64,000 nt of DNA, from NCBI RefSeq assembly GCF_035282405.1, contig NZ_JAYKBP010000001.1, positions 434,001 to 498,000 of the forward strand, read 5' to 3'. The position numbers and the translations under genes are program-made. Source of the stretch: Parvimonas sp035282405. GTDB lineage: Bacteria > Bacillota > Clostridia > Tissierellales > Peptoniphilaceae. Shown piece after piece: positions 27,245-36,426 of the stretch. Positions within the stretch are counted from its first letter, which is position 1. Every line of letters begins with the position of its first letter. Under the pieces are notes generated by a model. The model made no database searches, was not told where the DNA came from, and saw only the letters and a program-made list of their open reading frames with translations.

Positions 27245-27378
27245 TATTTCCTCCAAATTTATAAATCAAAATCTATTATAATTAAAATGAATTTTTATTT
27301 GTTTGTATACAAGTAAGGAGGTAGAACATATCTCCCTCCTTATATAATTTTACGAATCTCAAAAATGATTATAAAAAA

Positions 27379-27633
27379 CTATTTTTCTTTTTCAAACATT
27401 TTTATAAAATAAACTATAGCTGATATTACAGATAACACTAGTAAAATACCACAAAGTACAACACCTATAATTTTAGTAGTATCTAAATTTCCAGCTTTAA
27501 GAGTACAATATAAAGTATATATAATCACCAACGATAACATTAACATCAATGAAAAATAAATATGATTTTTATAACGGGTACTGTCAATCTTTTTTATAAC
27601 TGCGTTTGCTAAATATCTACTAATTAATCTCAT
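27379..27633 (-). CDS. Small membrane protein, two predicted helices
   Basis: 84 residues, not recognised. Basic N-terminus (MRLISRYLANAVIKKIDSTRYKNH), helices at about 27-46 and 53-75, then a charged tail KMFEKEK. The promoter at 27732-27704 resembles those of the neighbouring paralogous membrane proteins. GGAGGT precedes the ATG. Confidence 0.65.
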   Translation of the reverse strand: MRLISRYLANAVIKKIDSTRYKNHIYFSLMLMLSLVIIYTLYCTLKAGNLDTTKIIGVVLCGILLVLSVISAIVYFIKMFEKEK

Positions 27634-27703
27634 AAAATATACCTCCTATTATCATACTTTTATCGTATAAAATAAATTCTTTTTAATAATATAACACAAT
27701 TAA

Positions 27704-27732
27704 ATTATAAATCTATAAAAGTATTTTGTCAA
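27704..27732 (-). promoter_or_regulatory. Promoter of the 84-residue membrane protein gene
   Basis: Minus-strand TTGACA (27732-27727), 17 bases, TATAAT (27709-27704). It belongs to the terminator-plus-TTGACA unit repeated at 28461-28532 and 36661-36730. Confidence 0.75.
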
Positions 27733-27767
27733 TGTTTAAGAATTTAGTACTTTATTTTAATTACAAA

Positions 27768-27798
27768 AAAAGAGTTAAATATTATAACTCTTTCATAA
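27768..27798 (-). terminator. Terminator after the 175-residue membrane protein gene
   Basis: AAAGAGTTA and TAACTCTTT pair around about 8 bases; on the minus strand the stem is followed by a T-run. Confidence 0.75.
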
Positions 27799-27828
27799 AA
27801 TATTTACAAAGGCTATTTTATCTAATCA

Positions 27829-28356
27829 TTATCGTGTTAATATATATATTATAGATGGACAATAGAATAAATATGGTGCTGTAAAAACAGCCAAACTCAA
27901 TGCTAATTTTTTCTTATCTTTTATGTCTAAATCTAAATTTTTAAAACTATAGTTTAGGTTTAATTTATAGATACAAAATCCTGAAATTACAACTGGAATA
28001 GTTATTACTATAAATGCATAAATACTATAAAAAGCAGTAGTCATCAAACCCTCAACCACATTATTACTAATCCATCCAACAATTCCGGACATATCAGCTC
28101 CTATTCCAACCATAATTGTTATAAAAAATAGACAAATTATCCCTACAATGTTTGCTAAAATTCCATACAGAAATACTTTCCTGATGACTTTACCGGCCTT
28201 TTCAATAATATCATATGTATTTAAAAATTTTAAAGTGATACAAAGTACAAAACTTTGTCTGAGAAGATCTAAAGGCAAAGCTATAATCCAAGTTAAAGGA
28301 AACAGGAGTACTATCCATGCTGGAAAAAAAATACTATAAAGTTTATTATTTTTCAT
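27829..28356 (-). CDS. Four-helix membrane protein, paralogue 1
   Basis: 175 residues, family not recognised. Four to five hydrophobic segments: near 12-32, 60-85, 108-135 and 155-172. It is clearly paralogous to the protein at 36761-37291 (shared MKNNK-Y start, FP-W-LLFPL-W, LKNSF/LNYSF, and a KDKKKLAL box followed by FTAPY near the C-terminus). Both share a nearly identical upstream stretch of about 70 bases including the AAAGGAGG site. The CRISPR-Cas locus lies between the two copies. Confidence 0.7.
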   Translation of the reverse strand: MKNNKLYSIFFPAWIVLLFPLTWIIALPLDLLRQSFVLCITLKFLNTYDIIEKAGKVIRKVFLYGILANIVGIICLFFITIMVGIGADMSGIVGWISNNVVEGLMTTAFYSIYAFIVITIPVVISGFCIYKLNLNYSFKNLDLDIKDKKKLALSLAVFTAPYLFYCPSIIYILTR

Positions 28357-28440
28357 AATTACCTCCTTTTAGTTGCTATTATCAACTTATAAAATAATTG
28401 TCAAAAATAAAAGCTATAAAATACTTATTTATTCCACTAT

Positions 28441-28469
28441 AATATACCTATTTTTTTACTTTTTGTCAA
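28441..28469 (-). promoter_or_regulatory. Promoter of paralogue 1 gene
   Basis: Minus-strand TTGACA (28469-28464), 17 bases, TATATT (28446-28441). The sequence from here on strongly resembles the small-RNA promoter at 37553-37525, suggesting the two units share an origin. Confidence 0.75.
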
Positions 28470-28532
28470 TTATTTAAAATCTAGAAATTATATTTTAACT
28501 ATACAAAAACAGAGTCAGATTGACCAACTCTG
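28461..28532. repeat. Left direct repeat bordering the CRISPR-Cas segment
   Basis: About 70 bases that match 36661-36730 in the same orientation. The last 28 bases (28505-28532) are identical to 36703-36730. The unit contains a terminator hairpin (CAGAGT / ACTCTG) and a TTGACA -35 box, both working on the minus strand. Confidence 0.75.
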
Positions 28533-28663
28533 TTCTTTAACTGTTTACTAAAACTTTATATTAATTATATAATTACTTTGCATTCTATATAAGGAGGTGA
28601 AACTATTGACCTCTATTGATGCTATAATTTTATTAACGTTATTGATTCTGTTATTAAAATTGC
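28503..28663 (-). ncRNA. Predicted antisense RNA over the toxin ORF
   Basis: Minus-strand TTGACT (28697-28692), 16 bases, TAAAAT (28675-28670) predicts a start near 28663. The transcript would cover most of the 27-codon ORF and its ribosome site and end at the intrinsic terminator at 28505, about 160 nt long. This is the usual layout of a type I antitoxin. It is a prediction from promoter-like sequence only; read-through from the CRISPR array would give the same antisense strand. Confidence 0.35.
28505..28532 (-). terminator. Terminator downstream of the CRISPR array and toxin antisense region
   Basis: Minus-strand CAGAGT and ACTCTG pair around TGGTCAATCTG, then TTTTTG. It is the first intrinsic terminator met by transcripts leaving the leader-distal end of the array, about 205 bases beyond the last repeat. 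Confidence 0.75.
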
Positions 28664-28689
28664 TAAAGAATTTTAAACAATCAACATAA
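28606..28689 (+). CDS. Putative small hydrophobic (holin-like, type I) toxin, 27 residues
   Basis: Starts at TTG, 5 bases after a full-length Shine-Dalgarno AAGGAGGTGA. The product is a short acidic N-terminus (TSID), a hydrophobic helix rich in Leu and Ile, then a basic tail KLLKNFKQST. This resembles Hol_Tox/TxpA/Fst-type type I toxins in size and plan, although the sequence itself was not matched. TTTACT...TATAAT upstream (about 28545-28571) can serve as promoter. On the opposite strand a promoter (28697-28670) and terminator (28532-28505) would define an antisense RNA over the gene. Confidence 0.5.
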   Translation: MTSIDAIILLTLLILLLKLLKNFKQST

Positions 28690-28738
28690 AAAGTCAACTC
28701 TTTTAGAAAAATATATTGTAATTTAATAATTTTTCTAT

Positions 28739-30223
28739 ATATTAGTACCTATGTAGATTACATTACTCTCAAACTTTACACTTTAAATGTTGAAATATCA
28801 ACAAGTCTTAGTACCTATGTAGATTACATTACTCTCAAACAATCAAAATTATTATTAAACATTTTTTTCTGTCTTAGTACCTATGTAGATTACATTACTC
28901 TCAAACGTGTGTATTTTAGTTCTAAATCTTTTGCTAGTCTTAGTACCTATGTAGATTACATTACTCTCAAACCAGATGTTGGTAATCCTGAATTTGAAAC
29001 AGGTCTTAGTACCTATGTAGATTACATTACTCTCAAACCTTCTTGTTTTTCTCTTTCTTCTTCTTTTGTCTTAGTACCTATGTAGATTACATTACTCTCA
29101 AACGTTATTCTCTTTTTGTTTTATAAAAGTCAAGTCTTAGTACCTATGTAGATTACATTACTCTCAAACGCAAGTCGATTAAGATTATATGGAATACTTG
29201 TCTTAGTACCTATGTAGATTACATTACTCTCAAACTATAGGATATAGGATGATTTTACAAAAGAAGTCTTAGTACCTATGTAGATTACATTACTCTCAAA
29301 CGTATATCTTGTATGCCATTATAAAAATCAGTCTTAGTACCTATGTAGATTACATTACTCTCAAACTGTAAATTCATCTGCTTGTTTATTTGTATGTCTT
29401 AGTACCTATGTAGATTACATTACTCTCAAACATATTTTTTAGTATACAATATTGAAAACTTGTCTTAGTACCTATGTAGATTACATTACTCTCAAACTAC
29501 CCTTTATTTTTTCTTTATATAGGAGAAGTCTTAGTACCTATGTAGATTACATTACTCTCAAACATAAGCAATCCCAATATGCTCTAAATCCGGGTCTTAG
29601 TACCTATGTAGATTACATTACTCTCAAACGAATATAATAATTTAGAAGATTTTAATGAAGTCTTAGTACCTATGTAGATTACATTACTCTCAAACCATCT
29701 TTTCTTATTCTTAAAGTTGCACTTGTCTTAGTACCTATGTAGATTACATTACTCTCAAACCATAATGATTGCAAATATTCAACCTCTTTTGTCTTAGTAC
29801 CTATGTAGATTACATTACTCTCAAACCTAAGTAGAGATGAAGAAGAGTCAAGAAAGGTCTTAGTACCTATGTAGATTACATTACTCTCAAACTTTTGCTA
29901 TGTTTAAAACTGTTTCTCCGTTGTCTTAGTACCTATGTAGATTACATTACTCTCAAACCAATTTCATATCATTTAATATAAAGTTTTTTGTCTTAGTACC
30001 TATGTAGATTACATTACTCTCAAACTATATACTCAACATCTTCAATAAATTTATTGTCTTAGTACCTATGTAGATTACATTACTCTCAAACTTCGTTTGT
30101 TAGAAATTGCAATTTTTCAAAGTCTTAGTACCTATGTAGATTACATTACTCTCAAACCCAATACTTTCAGAAGTTTTTATTTTGCCAGTCTTAGTACCTA
30201 TGTAGATTACATTACTCTCAAAC
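28739..30223 (-). CRISPR. Type II-A CRISPR array, 23 repeats and 22 spacers
   Basis: 36-bp repeats, on the plus strand beginning GTCTTAGTACC and ending TTACTCTCAAAC, start at 28739, 28805, 28871, 28937, 29003, 29068, 29134, 29200, 29266, 29331, 29396, 29462, 29528, 29594, 29660, 29725, 29791, 29857, 29923, 29990, 30056, 30122 and 30188. Spacers are 29-31 bases, mostly 30, and all differ. The crRNA strand is minus: the repeat read there begins GTTTGAGAG, as in other II-A systems, and the only degenerate repeat (28739, changes at its plus-strand bases 1 and 3) is at the end far from cas. New spacers should enter at the 30223 side. Confidence 0.99.
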
Positions 30224-30276
30224 CTCAAATGTAAGATTTGAGGTGAAAATTTTTACGGTTACGAGCCGATATGTAA
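30224..30276 (-). promoter_or_regulatory. CRISPR leader with ATTTGAG anchoring sequence
   Basis: 53 bases between the csn2 stop and the first repeat. The seven bases touching the repeat on the crRNA strand are ATTTGAG, the leader-anchoring sequence known to direct Cas1-Cas2 integration in streptococcal II-A loci. It is half of an inverted repeat, CTCAAAT - GTAAG - ATTTGAG (30224-30242). No convincing array promoter is visible in the leader; transcription may start further up inside csn2. Confidence 0.75.
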
Positions 30277-30942
30277 TCAATATATTTCACATAGGTCTTC
30301 GTCAATAACATAAATTTTTTCTTTAGTTTGAACAGTTTTTAGATTATTAGGTTCAACTAAGACTATACTAAAATCATTATAGATTATATATTCAAAAAAG
30401 TCAAGAATTTCATCTTCTGTAAAATACTCTTTAAAACCAATAAATACAAAATATTTAATTCCAAATATTTCATTTATTACATTGATATAATTTATAATTT
30501 TATCAAGTAGTAATTCACTATATTGTTTTATTTTTACATTCAAAGATTTCAATATTTCTGTAACATCCAAATCGCAAGATATATCCAAATACATATCATA
30601 TTGCTTAGTAAGATTATACACATATTCTTCAATTTTACTTTTTAAATTCGCAGTTTCAATTGAATATTCCAATATGGATATTTCTTTTAATTTTTTATAA
30701 AACTTAGTAAGTGCATATTTATTGATATCAAAAGTAAAATAATCATAGAAAGTGAATAAATATTTATCTGGTACTAAAAGCTCAATATCCTTTGATAGTA
30801 AAATATTTCCATCTCGGATATTTAATTCATTAACAAACGAATTTACAATCTTTCTATATTCAATTTTATTTTCAACAATAATTGTATTAATTTTTTCATC
30901 CAAATCAATACTAAAATTAAAATTTTTTAATTGTAGTTTCAA
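30277..30942 (-). CDS. csn2: CRISPR-associated protein Csn2 (type II-A)
   Basis: 221 residues, the length of the short Csn2 group. It starts MKLQLKNFNFSIDLDEKINTIIVEN and ends with a strand-rich IVLVEPN region and CEIY, in keeping with the Csn2 alpha/beta fold that forms a DNA-encircling tetramer. Csn2 is needed for spacer uptake and defines subtype II-A. It overlaps cas2 by 4 bases. Confidence 0.9.
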   Translation of the reverse strand: MKLQLKNFNFSIDLDEKINTIIVENKIEYRKIVNSFVNELNIRDGNILLSKDIELLVPDKYLFTFYDYFTFDINKYALTKFYKKLKEISILEYSIETANLKSKIEEYVYNLTKQYDMYLDISCDLDVTEILKSLNVKIKQYSELLLDKIINYINVINEIFGIKYFVFIGFKEYFTEDEILDFFEYIIYNDFSIVLVEPNNLKTVQTKEKIYVIDEDLCEIY

Positions 30943-31259
30943 AACACTTCTATCCTTTCATCACTATCTAAAATAGCAGTTTCATATTCACCAACTAAAG
31001 TTTCCATTTTTTGAAATTGCTTCTCTGTTATTGTAATTACTTGAACTAACCCTTTTGGAGGCAAGTTTTTCTTTAATTTAGATAAAAAATTGTCTGCAGA
31101 GGTTGAGTTCAAAAGCATTTTTACATAGCAAGATTCTTGTAACATCATAAATCCGTTACTTATTAAAAACTTTCTAAAATGTCTATACTCTTTTAAATCC
31201 TCATTTTCTAAAGTTGGTAAATCAAAAAATAATAATATTCTCATAAATCTATAACTCAT
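30939..31259 (-). CDS. cas2: CRISPR-associated endoribonuclease Cas2
   Basis: 106 residues. The ferredoxin-like start MRILLFFDLPTLENEDLKEYRHF carries the metal-binding Asp; FLISNGFMMLQESCYVKML follows. It forms the structural core of the Cas1-Cas2 integrase. It overlaps cas1 by 11 bases. Confidence 0.95.
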   Translation of the reverse strand: MSYRFMRILLFFDLPTLENEDLKEYRHFRKFLISNGFMMLQESCYVKMLLNSTSADNFLSKLKKNLPPKGLVQVITITEKQFQKMETLVGEYETAILDSDERIEVF

Positions 31260-32130
31260 TTTCGTAAAACCATAAATTTGTTAAATCTCTTTCGTCTAAA
31301 CCATCTAATAAACTTTTAGTATAAATTTTAATAACATCCTGTAAATAATATTCTTTATTTTTTATATATAATTGAGTAGATAAAAGTTGTTGTAAATTTC
31401 TTTTTTCATCAGTGCCAAAATTGTCAATTCCTATTTCTACTACCAATTTGTCAACTAAAGGTCTAAAAGGTTCCATCAAATCACAAGATAAATTAAAAGG
31501 ATTAAATTTGTTTCTGTGAAATAGCCCAATATTCGTTATATAACCATTGCTAACAACTTCTCTATTAAAAAGAGACAGCAAGATAGAGTAACCATAGTCC
31601 AAAGCCATATTTATAACATTTTCTTTATCATCTCTATTAAAATTAACTCCAAAAAGTGAATTAAAATATACTTTTGCAGCATGTCCCTCTCTGTTTGTTG
31701 CATCAAAATGTTCTACTTGAAACATATAATTTTCTAAAAGTTTATACTCCTTAAGATTAAAATACTTCAAAACTTCCATTTGTTTTCTTATCTTTTCTGA
31801 TACTATTAGTGTCCAAAGACTTTCTTTGATTTCATCGTCCCAAAAGATTTGACTTTTTATTCTTTCACTTGAATCATAACCACCATAATAAGGAATTAAT
31901 TCTGATTCAGGATTATGAGTTTCATCACAAAAAATAACTTTAATTTTATTTTTCATAAGTTCACTAAGTAAAGCAGAAGTTATAGAAACAGATGTGCTTT
32001 CTATAATAAGAACACCTATTTCTGAAATATTAACCTGTTTTAAACTTTCATTTTTTCTTATATTCATATTGTTATATCTTAAATCAAGCTTACATCTTTC
32101 CGTTATTACTATTGTTCTCCATCCTGCCAT
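31249..32130 (-). CDS. cas1: CRISPR-associated endonuclease Cas1 (type II)
   Basis: 293 residues. Metal ligands are at E148 (NREGHAAKVYF), H205 (LFHRNKFN) and E220 (CDLMEPFRPLVD). The N-terminal MAGWRTIVITERCKLDLRYNN matches type II Cas1. It integrates spacers with Cas2. The ATG shares one base with the cas9 stop (TAATG), so cas9-cas1-cas2-csn2 is one tightly packed operon. Confidence 0.96.
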   Translation of the reverse strand: MAGWRTIVITERCKLDLRYNNMNIRKNESLKQVNISEIGVLIIESTSVSITSALLSELMKNKIKVIFCDETHNPESELIPYYGGYDSSERIKSQIFWDDEIKESLWTLIVSEKIRKQMEVLKYFNLKEYKLLENYMFQVEHFDATNREGHAAKVYFNSLFGVNFNRDDKENVINMALDYGYSILLSLFNREVVSNGYITNIGLFHRNKFNPFNLSCDLMEPFRPLVDKLVVEIGIDNFGTDEKRNLQQLLSTQLYIKNKEYYLQDVIKIYTKSLLDGLDERDLTNLWFYENEL

Positions 32131-35100
32131 TATTCAAGCCTTTCTTTTTCAACAAATAGTCCTGTAACTGATTCATCAATTATTTCAACACCCAATTTTA
32201 ATAATACATCTAAACTCTTTCCATGTAATTTCCCAAAACTGTTTACCAACCCAATTTTTCTTAAGTCACTTATTGTTTGTCTATTAAATAATTTCAATAC
32301 TTCTGTTATCACTTGTGCTTTTTCATATAATTTTAATTTCAAAAACTTATCTTTAGATGTAACTATTTGTATTGATTTTTCACTATTCATATAATTTTCA
32401 TAAAAACTTTTATTAAATGATTCACATAAAATATCAAAAATAATATTAAATTCTTTATGGTATCTAGAAATTGCTTCATCATAATCTTCATTCTTGCTAC
32501 CATTAATTTTCTTTTTTTCAAAACTTATAATGTAATCTTCAATATCTTCAGAATTTTCACCTTTTTTCCTATTAACTTCTATTTTATCAGCATTCACTTT
32601 TAATAAATTTACAGCATTTTTTATCATTTTAAGGTTTACATCATCTAAATATAAAGAGTTAGCATTTTTCAATTCTAATTTGCCATCTGTAAATCCAGAT
32701 ATTCTGTAAGGGAATCCTTTTATCATAACTTTTTGTTTTAAATTAATTTTTCTTAAATATATAGGATTTTTATATTTCAATTCTTCTTCAAGATAATTTT
32801 CTACTTTTTCTGTAGATTTTATTTTATCTTTATCTACAATACATATTCTATCAAATCCATACTTTCTTTTTCCTTTATTATCTTCATAACTAAAAAGTAT
32901 GAAATGAGCTGGATTTAGTGTTCCATAATATCCATATTTTCTTGCAATATCATAGCAAGGAATATTCTTATTTTTTAAACTTTTTGGAATATTAGCTACT
33001 ATTCTTAATTTTTTATTACTAACATCTTTAAATTTCTTCTTTAAATTTGCATCAAAAAATCCATATCTTTTTCCTCGTTTTTCTCCTTTTCCCTCAACAA
33101 GCATTTCAGTAATATTTGCTGTCCTCTTATTTACAATATCTTTTACAGTATTTATTGTATTAATTTCTTTATTTTCTTTTGAAAATACCCATGCCACATT
33201 TTCATTTCTTATTACATCATAATTATATATTTTTTTAAAATTAGTACTCTCCTTAATTTCTTCTTTACCTCTATCCTTAATAAATTTCCAATAATCTTTT
33301 GTAAATTTAGTATCAAAAACATTTCCTACAACTATATTTAAATAGGCATCTTGAGCATGATGGGCATCATTTACTTCTCTTACCTTAATAATATCAAATT
33401 TTTCTCTAAAATCACTAACAAGATGTGCTTTTGTACATACAACATCAGCTATCTCTGTTTCAGTTGAAAAAATTAATTCAAAAAGTTTTTTTACTTCTAA
33501 AGTAGCTTGTCTTGTGGTAACTAACTGTCTAGCAATAAAATCAGCTAATTCATTATCAGTGAATTCTGTACTCCTATTTAATCTATTATATTTTTCAATA
33601 CTTATAAATCCTTTTTCACGTAAAAATCTCCAAAAACTTTTCATATTATTTCTAATAGAAAAATCTAAATAGTCATGATTTAATTTATCTTCATTAATAG
33701 TTTTTTCAGTTAATACTATATTATCAAAACTATCATCTTTAGTTTTTGACTGAGGAATGATATGATCAATATCATAGGTGTTAGTTCTAAGTAATACATT
33801 TAAGTCTATATCTTTACCTGTATACATAGATTTTCCCATTTGCATAAAATACAAAAATAGTTTCTTTTGTCTTAACTCATTATTTTCGAAAGATTCAATA
33901 TTTTCTTTTAAACTATCTAAATTATTTAAAAATTCATTATTTGGTTCTTTCATATCATCATATAATTTTTTTATTCGTGTTTTTCTACTTTCAGGAACTT
34001 TTCCTTTTTCACCTTCACCTCTTGCCATTTCAATAAATATTTTTTTTGGATTTTTACCTGTAATTTTCTTTATTTCCATAGCTATTTTATAAGTTTGAAT
34101 AATCGAACGCTTAACTGATGGTGATACATATAAATCATCAACATATTCATTAATATTAAATTTTTCTAAACCACTATCAAGAACATTATCTTTTATTTTA
34201 TCTAATAAATTAAACTTTTTAGACATAAATTCCATAAAATGAAAATTAGTTTGTCTTAAAGCATCAATAATACTTTCAAAAAATTCTCCATCAATCATAT
34301 CTTTAAAAGAAATTTCTTTTAATAGTTTTTTAGAAAATCTTCCCCACTTATTAAATTTCATTTTATTAATCTTTTTTAATTCATCATCAGTTATAGAATT
34401 CTCAACATAATCTTTAAACTCTGTATTTTTAATAGCTTTTTCAAATAACTCTTTATCATCTCCATAATAACATTTAAACTCTATACATTTTTCTACGAAA
34501 TTATATCCTTGTGTAGTATCTATTTTTTCTCCAATTATTTTTTTAAATTTAATATAACTATCTAATTTCGATTTAAACTCATCACCAAGTCCAGATATGT
34601 CTTTTTTTTCTACAAAAACTTGTTTCGTCTTTAAATAATTTATAAATTTTGTTATAGTAACTTTTGAAGTCGTTTTAAAAAGTTCATTTATAATTTGATT
34701 TTTTAAATCTAGACTTATTAACTCATTTTTTATTTTAATTTTATTTAATTCATTTAAAAGGTCAAACTCAGATAATAATAAAGAGTTTTTAGGAAGAACA
34801 TTTTCCGATTTTAAATAAGTACATCTATTTGTCATTCTTTTAATGAATTCTCTAGCACTATATTCCTTATTTATTGCTTTTTCAAAGTTCCACGGTGTTA
34901 TTTTCTCCATTTCAAATTCTTTATTAAATACTGTCCAAGAATATTTTCCTTTTAAAGGTCCAATGAAATATGGAATTCTAAACTCAAAAAGAGTTATAAT
35001 TTTTTTACAAACATTTTCGTTAAGAAAAGGGTGATGTTTAGATTGATTGCTTAAAATTTTTTCTAACTCAACTTTATTAATTTGATATGGTATTACTACA

Positions 35101-36357
35101 TTATCTTTTGTTTTTAACTTTGGAAATAATTTCTTTTCTTTAGCTTTATTTTTTATGCTTTCAAATACAACTTTATCACTTTTTTCCAAATCAATTTTTG
35201 AAGAAGAGTTCTTTTCAATTTTTATAATATAATTATAAGCTAGATTATTCAATTTATCTTGACTGGATAGATTAATATTTTTTCCATCATCTAAATGTGT
35301 TAAAACATAAGATACATAATTGTTTGGTTTTTTGTCATTTTGAAAAAAATCAAAATAATCCTTTTTACTTAGATATTTTTTAAATAGATTTTTTAATTTT
35401 CCCAAATCTTCACTATGTCCCATATATAATTCCAATTTAGCCTCAGAAATATATTGTTTTCCTTTTAATATATCACTTAAAATCATAAAGTCGTAAATTT
35501 TTTTACATATATCAAATAATAAAATATCTTCTCCAAGTTTTAAAACTTTATCTTCTCTTTCTTTTTCATAATCTGAAGATAAAGTAATGCTATCAGTAGA
35601 ATTTTCATAATTAGAAAAAATATTTTTTAATTTAATTGACCCTCCAACACAACAGTATAACACTTGTTGTATAACTTCATTCCCTATTAGTGAAGAAAAC
35701 TTTGTACCTTTGTCTTTTAATTTTTGCTTGCTACAAATTATTTCTTTTAACCTATCTCTTAAATTAGGATTAATTCCTTCTCCAAAATTTTCACTCAAAT
35801 AAGTTGACAATTCATCAAATAATTCATTAAAATCTGTTATAGAGTTAAAATCTTGTCCTTCAAAAATAAAATGTCCTCTATACTTCATAATATTATGAAT
35901 AGCAAGATAAACCAATCTTATATCAAATTTTTTATCTGTGAATTTTATTAAATCATTTCTTAAATGATAAATCGTTGGATAGTCCTTATAATAATTTTTA
36001 TCAGTATAGTCTTTGTCATTAAAAATAGGAAATCTAAAATCAAAAGATTTATCTTCAGTATGCAAAGAACTCTCTTCTAATCTTCTAAAAAAAAGTATTA
36101 TCAACTTTTGATATCTCATCTAAAAATAGTTCTTCCAAAAGTTTTAAACGTCTTTTTCTTCTATCAAGTCTTCTCCTACTATTTCTGTAAACTCTTCTAT
36201 CTTTTGCTGTTTTTGCTTCGTCAAAAAGTCTACTTCCCCACATATCTTTTTTATTAAACCTTAATAGTTTATACTGTAAGTCAGTAACAGCCCAACCTAC
36301 AGAGTTTGTTCCAATGTCAAATCCTAAATAATAATCATTAAATTCTTGTTTTCCCAT
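32130..36357 (-). CDS. cas9: Cas9 endonuclease, type II-A, interrupted by a +1 frameshift in a T8 tract
   Basis: Start ATG 36357, with GGAGGT 7 bases upstream. Frame 1 gives 90 residues and stops at TAG just after eight T (plus-strand A8 at 36087-36094). The remaining roughly 1,318 codons continue in another frame. Seven T would give one 1,408-residue protein. Restored numbering: RuvC-I D14 (LGFDIGTNSVGW), bridge helix about 58-76, RuvC-II E776 (IEMARGE), HNH H865 (DIDHIIPQSK), RuvC-III H1000 and D1003 (HHAQDAY). No catalytic residue is lost. As written, frame 1 ends before the recognition lobe, so activity needs slippage, a T7 variant or a corrected read. Confidence 0.93.
36087..36094. repeat. 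Homopolymer A8 (T8 on the coding strand) at the cas9 frameshift
   Basis: Eight A on the plus strand, at codons 89-91 of cas9. Loss of one base joins the two cas9 frames exactly (NTFF then RRLEES). Confidence 0.9.
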
Positions 36358-36392
36358 TTTAACAACCTCCACAAAAAATTTTAGTCTTTATA

Positions 36393-36420
36393 TTGACTTT
36401 TATAGAATATGTGTTATAAT
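36393..36420 (+). promoter_or_regulatory. tracrRNA promoter
   Basis: TTGACT (36393-36398), 16 bases, TATAAT (36415-36420). Start expected near 36427, immediately before the anti-repeat. Confidence 0.8.
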
Positions 36421-36426
36421 TTATAT

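Noticed and set aside
27315..27341. AAGGAGG - CCTCCTT inverted repeat after rbgA upstream region, with a possible mini-ORF
   Set aside because: No T-tract in either useful direction and only about 15 codons follow; kept as unexplained.
28700..28738. TAGAAAAAT / ATTTTTCTA hairpin between array and toxin ORF as array terminator
   Set aside because: Stem is A/T only with a 17-base loop and no T-run; unlikely to stop transcription well.
29452..29637. Open frame of 61 codons inside the array with a repeated LSTYVDYITLK motif
   Set aside because: It is the CRISPR repeat translated three times with spacers between; no ribosome site.
33778..34092. 104-codon plus-strand frame within cas9
   Set aside because: Shadow of a long AT-rich gene on the other strand; Ser/Phe-rich, no ribosome site, cas9 motifs conserved on the minus strand.
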